NCBI GenBank assembly: GCA_015662475.1
Contig: DQUB01000025.1
Location: 1-9,192 of the forward strand
Length of the DNA: 9,192 nt
Direction: 5' to 3'
DNA from: Pyrodictium sp.
GTDB lineage: Archaea > Thermoproteota > Thermoprotei_A > Sulfolobales > Pyrodictiaceae
This document shows, piece by piece, positions 6,372 to 9,192 of the stretch. Positions within the stretch are counted from its first letter, which is position 1. Every line of letters starts with the position of its first letter. Made by a program: the position numbers and the translations under genes. Under the pieces are notes generated by a model. That model had not been told where the DNA came from and made no database searches. It saw nothing but the letters and a program-made list of their open reading frames with translations.

Positions 6372-6752
6372 ATGCCCCGTCTAAAGATTGTAGGTCAACA
6401 TGTTAAAGGCTATGGTGTTGGAAAACATTATGTGGGGCATCCATATTACAACAACATTTTACAGCAGTTGCTTGGCTGTAAACCATATCCAGGAACCTTT
6501 AACATGAAAGCAGATATAGACTGGAGAGAGTTGGCCGCAAAATGTGAGCCTTATGTGATACCAGGTACGCGTGTTGGCGATACAGAGCTAGGTGGGGTTT
6601 ATGTTTGGCGTGCGTGGCTGGGGAAGATTAGAGTGCTTTTGATAAGGCCTTTGAAGTCTAAGCATGAGCCAAATGTGCTAGAGCTTGTAGCTTGTAAAAA
6701 ACTTGAAGACTATGCTGGTGAACATGTAGTTGTTGAGGTTGAGTGTGATTAG
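6372..6752 (+). CDS. ribK: CTP-dependent riboflavin kinase (archaeal RibK)
   Basis: 126 residues from ATG 6372, close to the 136 of Methanocaldococcus MJ0056. The archaeal enzyme phosphorylates riboflavin to FMN with CTP rather than ATP and has a cradle-loop barrel unrelated to bacterial RibF. Seen: KGYGVGKHYV (12-21), the glycine-rich nucleotide loop; CKPYPGTFNMKAD (36-48), the family's PYPGT-x-N signature, in which the threonine and asparagine contribute to metal/nucleotide binding; and RPLKSKHEPNVLELVA (92-107). The short acidic C-terminus VVVEVECD ends the barrel. Translation start is fixed by GAGGTG 7 bases upstream. Its TAG overlaps the nurA stop by 4 bases, tail to tail. It probably supplies FMN to flavoproteins such as the one encoded at 3554-4117. 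Confidence 0.93.
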   Translation: MPRLKIVGQHVKGYGVGKHYVGHPYYNNILQQLLGCKPYPGTFNMKADIDWRELAAKCEPYVIPGTRVGDTELGGVYVWRAWLGKIRVLLIRPLKSKHEPNVLELVACKKLEDYAGEHVVVEVECD

Positions 6753-8089
6753 TGAAGTATGCGACGCTTTTTAACGCGACCGAGTTTGTGTCCAATAATG
6801 CTTCTTCTTGCAAACTTCAATTGTAGACCTCGAGCAGCAGCAAGATTTTCTAAGAGTCTCATGTAGGCTGCCATTTGACTTCCTGAAAGTGTTGCATTCA
6901 AATGAGCTGCTATTAGCGGTATGTTGTAGTAGTCGGGGCCAGCATAGTCGCGCACAAGCGCTGCTAATACACGCTCAATAGTTTCAGAAGGCTCCTCTAG
7001 AATGCGCCCTGGACTATGTATGCTGCCTGGCGATGCAAAAAACTCGACTAGGAGAGGAGTGTCGTTGGGGTCTAGCCTAACGTAAGTGAAAAGTGGAGCG
7101 GGCAGCTGGTCTAGAGCTGTAACGAGTCTATCTGCATTTGTCCAACAGATAGAAGCCTCGTTATCGCCAAGATACTTTTCTATGTTCGAGCATAGGCGTT
7201 CTACAATGCGTTTAAGCCCTACATATGTTGATATCTTGTGTAGTTGGTATGGTGGAGGAACTCTTAGTGGAAGTGTAAAACCTATTGTAACACCTATGGT
7301 ATCGACAATAAATTGTGCATCACGATAGCTCATATCTAACGCTGCATCCAAAAGACTTCGCTCTCTAATCTCAAGTTCTCGACGTATTGCTAATAGTTTT
7401 TCACGCTCTCCAAGCGGATACCATGCCAGAGCTTGTTCAATAAGCTTTCTTAGGCGCGGCTTAGCCTGCGCTATTGTTTCCAACAAGATCTTCTCTTTTA
7501 AAACTCGATACGCATGATCTTTAGATATATAAGCTATAGCAACGTTATTCTCAAAGGCTAGCCTGGCAAGCTCTTCGACTGTTATCAGCAGTTCCATGCT
7601 TAAGAGAGCAGCATAGAGCACTGATAGTGTGTGTGGATGGCTACTTGCAGCACGATATATTGTCGCTATTGCTGTGAGCAAAGTAGCTCTGTAACTTCCA
7701 TCGATGAGTAGCACAGGAGGTTGTTTTTTCAAAACAACTCGAATAGCTACACGATGTTCAAGCCAAGATCTAAGCACATCAAGGACTCGAGTATCGCGTG
7801 TAGGATAGAATCTAAGTTCGAGTAAACGTTCTGGCTCTTGGTTAGGCGCATATGCAAATGCTCTAGCCACATAGATGGCTCCACCACCAGCAAGTGGTTG
7901 TATACCTCCACCACCATCAACAGCATATACCACAGTTTTCTCATTGAGAGGCTTAGGCAGACTTGTTATCCACCAGTCTTGCGGCACATCCAATACATAT
8001 TGCGGTCGTTCTTTAAGCTTATCTATCAGTTTTTCGGCTTCAGCAGATAGTAGGTCTAGGAACCAATCGCTGTTAATCAATGTCAGCAT
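6749..8089 (-). CDS. nurA: NurA-domain nuclease
   Basis: 446 residues; known archaeal NurA proteins range from about 340 to 450. NurA is a dimeric 5'-3' nuclease that works with the HerA helicase, alongside Mre11-Rad50, in DNA end resection. Seen: VVYAVDGGGGIQPL (53-66) with the metal-binding D58, LLIDGSYR (127-134) with D130, AIAYISKDHAYRVL (184-197) with K190-D191, the late segment FTYVRLDPNDTPLLVEF (334-350), and PLIAAHLNAT (391-400) with H396, which matches the family's C-terminal histidine region. The last ten residues are strongly basic (GRVKKRRILH). ATG at 8089 is the only possible start: an in-frame TAA is close upstream, with no alternative start codon between. No ribosome site is visible, so the message may be leaderless or start very close. 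No herA is present next to it in this window. Confidence 0.87.
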   Translation of the reverse strand: MLTLINSDWFLDLLSAEAEKLIDKLKERPQYVLDVPQDWWITSLPKPLNEKTVVYAVDGGGGIQPLAGGGAIYVARAFAYAPNQEPERLLELRFYPTRDTRVLDVLRSWLEHRVAIRVVLKKQPPVLLIDGSYRATLLTAIATIYRAASSHPHTLSVLYAALLSMELLITVEELARLAFENNVAIAYISKDHAYRVLKEKILLETIAQAKPRLRKLIEQALAWYPLGEREKLLAIRRELEIRERSLLDAALDMSYRDAQFIVDTIGVTIGFTLPLRVPPPYQLHKISTYVGLKRIVERLCSNIEKYLGDNEASICWTNADRLVTALDQLPAPLFTYVRLDPNDTPLLVEFFASPGSIHSPGRILEEPSETIERVLAALVRDYAGPDYYNIPLIAAHLNATLSGSQMAAYMRLLENLAAARGLQLKFARRSIIGHKLGRVKKRRILH

Positions 8090-8105
8090 CCAAAAATAGA
8101 ACGTA

Positions 8106-8118
8106 AAGGTATTACCTT
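8106..8118. promoter_or_regulatory. Perfect palindrome upstream of nurA (possible operator)
   Basis: AAGGTA-T-TACCTT, 6-base arms around one central base, 17-29 bases before the nurA start codon. If nurA is leaderless this is exactly where its TATA region would be, so a dimeric regulator binding here would block transcription. Seen: the symmetry and position. The function is inferred, and a palindrome of this size can arise by chance in a few hundred bases. Confidence 0.25.
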
Positions 8119-8453
8119 AAGGGGTTGTTCCTAACATTCTACAATCTCTCCACATAAGAAGTTTTAAAGAAATGTATAGCACAACATTACATTGTACGTT
8201 GAAAGCTCCACTAGATTAAAAAGCAGATTCTTTGAGTATTGATGGTAGACATAGTGTTGGAGACGAAACTTGTAGCTCGGCGTGGATGCAAAGGTCGTAT
8301 CGAATGAGTTGAGTATAGTTAGGCATATTATATAGAGTGAAATTTGTAAACTGTTAGTCTTACTTGCAGGCTTTATTTTTCAACTTTCAAGCTTTTGTTT
8401 TGTCTAAATATAGAGTTGAGATAATATTGGTTGTATCAAGTAAAGGTTGTCAT

Positions 8454-8470
8454 AAAAGGAACTTATTATA
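8454..8470 (+). promoter_or_regulatory. Possible BRE/TATA promoter of the terminal gene
   Basis: AAAAGGA followed by ACTTATTATA. The TATA-like TTATTATA (8463-8470) is about 44 bases before the TTG start, which would place transcription start near 8492 and leave a leader of about 20 bases carrying the GAGGT ribosome site. Position and composition fit an archaeal promoter; the match is moderate. Confidence 0.4.
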
Positions 8471-8510
8471 GTCAAAAACCCACTTGTATGTAGTGGTGTA
8501 AGAGGTAAAA

Positions 8511-9192
8511 TTGCAGTACACAATACATAACAGTATTGACATCAAATTAGACTTGCTATCTTCGCATATTCCTATCTGTGTAGCGGGAGACTTATGCTAT
8601 GGTGGTAAGCTGCACCATATAGTTGTTGGTACGGTTTATGCAGGTAGTATTCCAGCTCGTGTAGTAATAGGCAAATGTGAAGGTTATCTATTACCTTTGA
8701 AGTATGGTGAAGGCAGTTATCAACTTGTTGAAATATACTATGTCGAAAGTTGGCGTTTTAGAGAGATTGTTAGACATTTATCACAGACGTTGGGGATTGC
8801 TGTTAAGAGTCGGACGGTGAGGTTGAAGGAAGACAAATGTGTTGTATATTGTGAGGCGATTGTTGTAGATAACGAAGCTTGTGATGTAGAGACTCAAGAG
8901 AATGTACAGCGTAAATGGGTTAGAATGTTGTTGGCTATGCCTCCGCATGCTATGATAGTGGCACCTCCTCTTGCAGTATACCCCTTAACGGTAGACAATA
9001 TAGAGCCTTGCCCTGATGGGCAAGCCTATTGTGAAGCCCCAGGTTCAAGCTTTGTTATTGGAGTTCATGACATATATGTTAACGTGGATAGGCTGCGTGA
9101 AGCATTTCCAAATAATGTGGAGTTGAAGATATTGCCAGCTAAAGACCCCTTCAACAAACTATATTGTGTACACACTCCCTTAAAACGCGAAA
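8511..9192 (+). CDS. Cysteine-rich protein of unknown family, N-terminal part (cut by window edge)
   Basis: 227 codons, still open at the window end; not recognised. TTG at 8511 is taken as start because an in-frame TAA lies at 8499-8501 and GAGGT (8502-8506) sits 4 bases upstream; no ATG or GTG is available before it. Nine cysteines fall in 227 residues (23, 29, 56, 110, 114, 124, 167, 174, 219), including C-x3-C at 110-114 and C-x6-C at 167-174. This is many for a cytosolic protein and would fit disulfides, which are common in some hyperthermophilic crenarchaea, or metal binding. The predicted character is alternating short strands with few helices, no signal peptide and no membrane segment. 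MPPHAMIVAPPLAVYPLTV (143-161) is a notable proline-rich hydrophobic stretch. It is divergent from nurA across a long gap, so it is probably its own transcription unit. The long uninterrupted frame makes it a real gene. Confidence 0.8.
   Translation, partial: MQYTIHNSIDIKLDLLSSHIPICVAGDLCYGGKLHHIVVGTVYAGSIPARVVIGKCEGYLLPLKYGEGSYQLVEIYYVESWRFREIVRHLSQTLGIAVKSRTVRLKEDKCVVYCEAIVVDNEACDVETQENVQRKWVRMLLAMPPHAMIVAPPLAVYPLTVDNIEPCPDGQAYCEAPGSSFVIGVHDIYVNVDRLREAFPNNVELKILPAKDPFNKLYCVHTPLKRE

Larger units (their letters stand above)
8090..8510. other. 421-base region without a convincing gene, between divergent nurA and the terminal gene
   Basis: AT-rich. It holds the palindrome at 8106-8118, a symmetric TTTTAAA (8162-8168) that could be a box A for either strand, an imperfect inverted repeat at 8181-8195 (ACAA...TTGT arms), a T-rich run at about 8369-8404 that could terminate plus-strand transcripts, and GTAAAGGT occurring at both 8103-8110 and 8440-8447. 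Short open frames exist (for example 36 residues on the minus strand, 8216-8326; 21 residues on the plus strand from 8242) but none has a ribosome site or recognisable sequence. No tRNA fold, and no GC-rich island of the kind that marks stable RNA in hyperthermophiles, was found by eye. It is long for this otherwise compact window. Confidence 0.6.

Noticed and set aside
8250..8312. Possible tRNA or other structured RNA (TCGAAT near 8298)
   Set aside because: No acceptor stem, anticodon arm or full GGTTCGANTCC box can be assembled, and GC content is not raised as expected for stable RNA in a hyperthermophile.
8216..8326. 36-residue minus-strand open frame in the long gap
   Set aside because: No ribosome site, no recognisable sequence, and a TATA-like string directly abutting the ATG; length is within chance.
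8369..8404. T-rich run as a terminator
   Set aside because: It could end a plus-strand transcript, but no plus-strand gene lies upstream in the gap, and ribK ends 1.6 kb earlier facing nurA. It is left as a note in the intergenic entry.
1..9192. CRISPR arrays, insertion sequences, integrase or attachment sites
   Set aside because: No regularly spaced repeats, transposase-like proteins or terminal inverted repeats were found on either strand.

Overview
The window looks like chromosomal DNA from a hyperthermophilic crenarchaeon, most likely Desulfurococcales; I cannot place it further by eye. The archaeal markers are a CTP-dependent riboflavin kinase, a NurA nuclease, an archaeal tRNA guanine-26 dimethyltransferase (Trm1), a stand-alone C-terminal-type methionine synthase and a Cys4 QueC. 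Genes are compactly spaced, several have GGAGG/GGTG-type ribosome sites, and TTG starts are used. The DNA looks moderately AT-rich. I see no rRNA, tRNA, insertion sequence or CRISPR array.

Left block (1-2543, minus strand): queC, then a core methionine synthase, then trm1 (cut by the left window edge). queC and the methionine synthase are 6 bases apart and probably co-transcribed. The block combines tRNA modification (preQ0 for archaeosine, and m2,2G26) with synthesis of methionine, the precursor of the S-adenosylmethionine that Trm1 consumes.

Middle block (2611-5646, plus strand): homoserine kinase (thrB, TTG start), a flavin-reductase-like FMN protein, an MJ0936/YfcE-type phosphodiesterase, a small basic protein I do not recognise, and uracil phosphoribosyltransferase (upp). 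Spacings are 1-7 bases except for a 137-base gap before the small basic gene. That gap has competing readings: an overlapping 59-residue frame, a C/D-box-like RNA, and a pseudoknot-like fold over the next ribosome site.

Next come a minus-strand archaeal phosphoglycolate-phosphatase-type HAD gene (tail overlap of 47 bases with upp), a divergent ribK, and nurA convergent on ribK (4-base overlap). RibK makes FMN, the likely cofactor of the flavin-reductase-like protein upstream. nurA stands here without herA, mre11 or rad50 in view.

Right end: about 420 bases without a clear gene (8090-8510), holding a perfect 13-base palindrome just before nurA and promoter-like sequence before the last gene. 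A cysteine-rich protein of unknown family starts at 8511 and runs off the window. Most of the window is ordinary housekeeping. The least explained parts are the 4557-4967 interval and the terminal cysteine-rich gene with its long upstream region.
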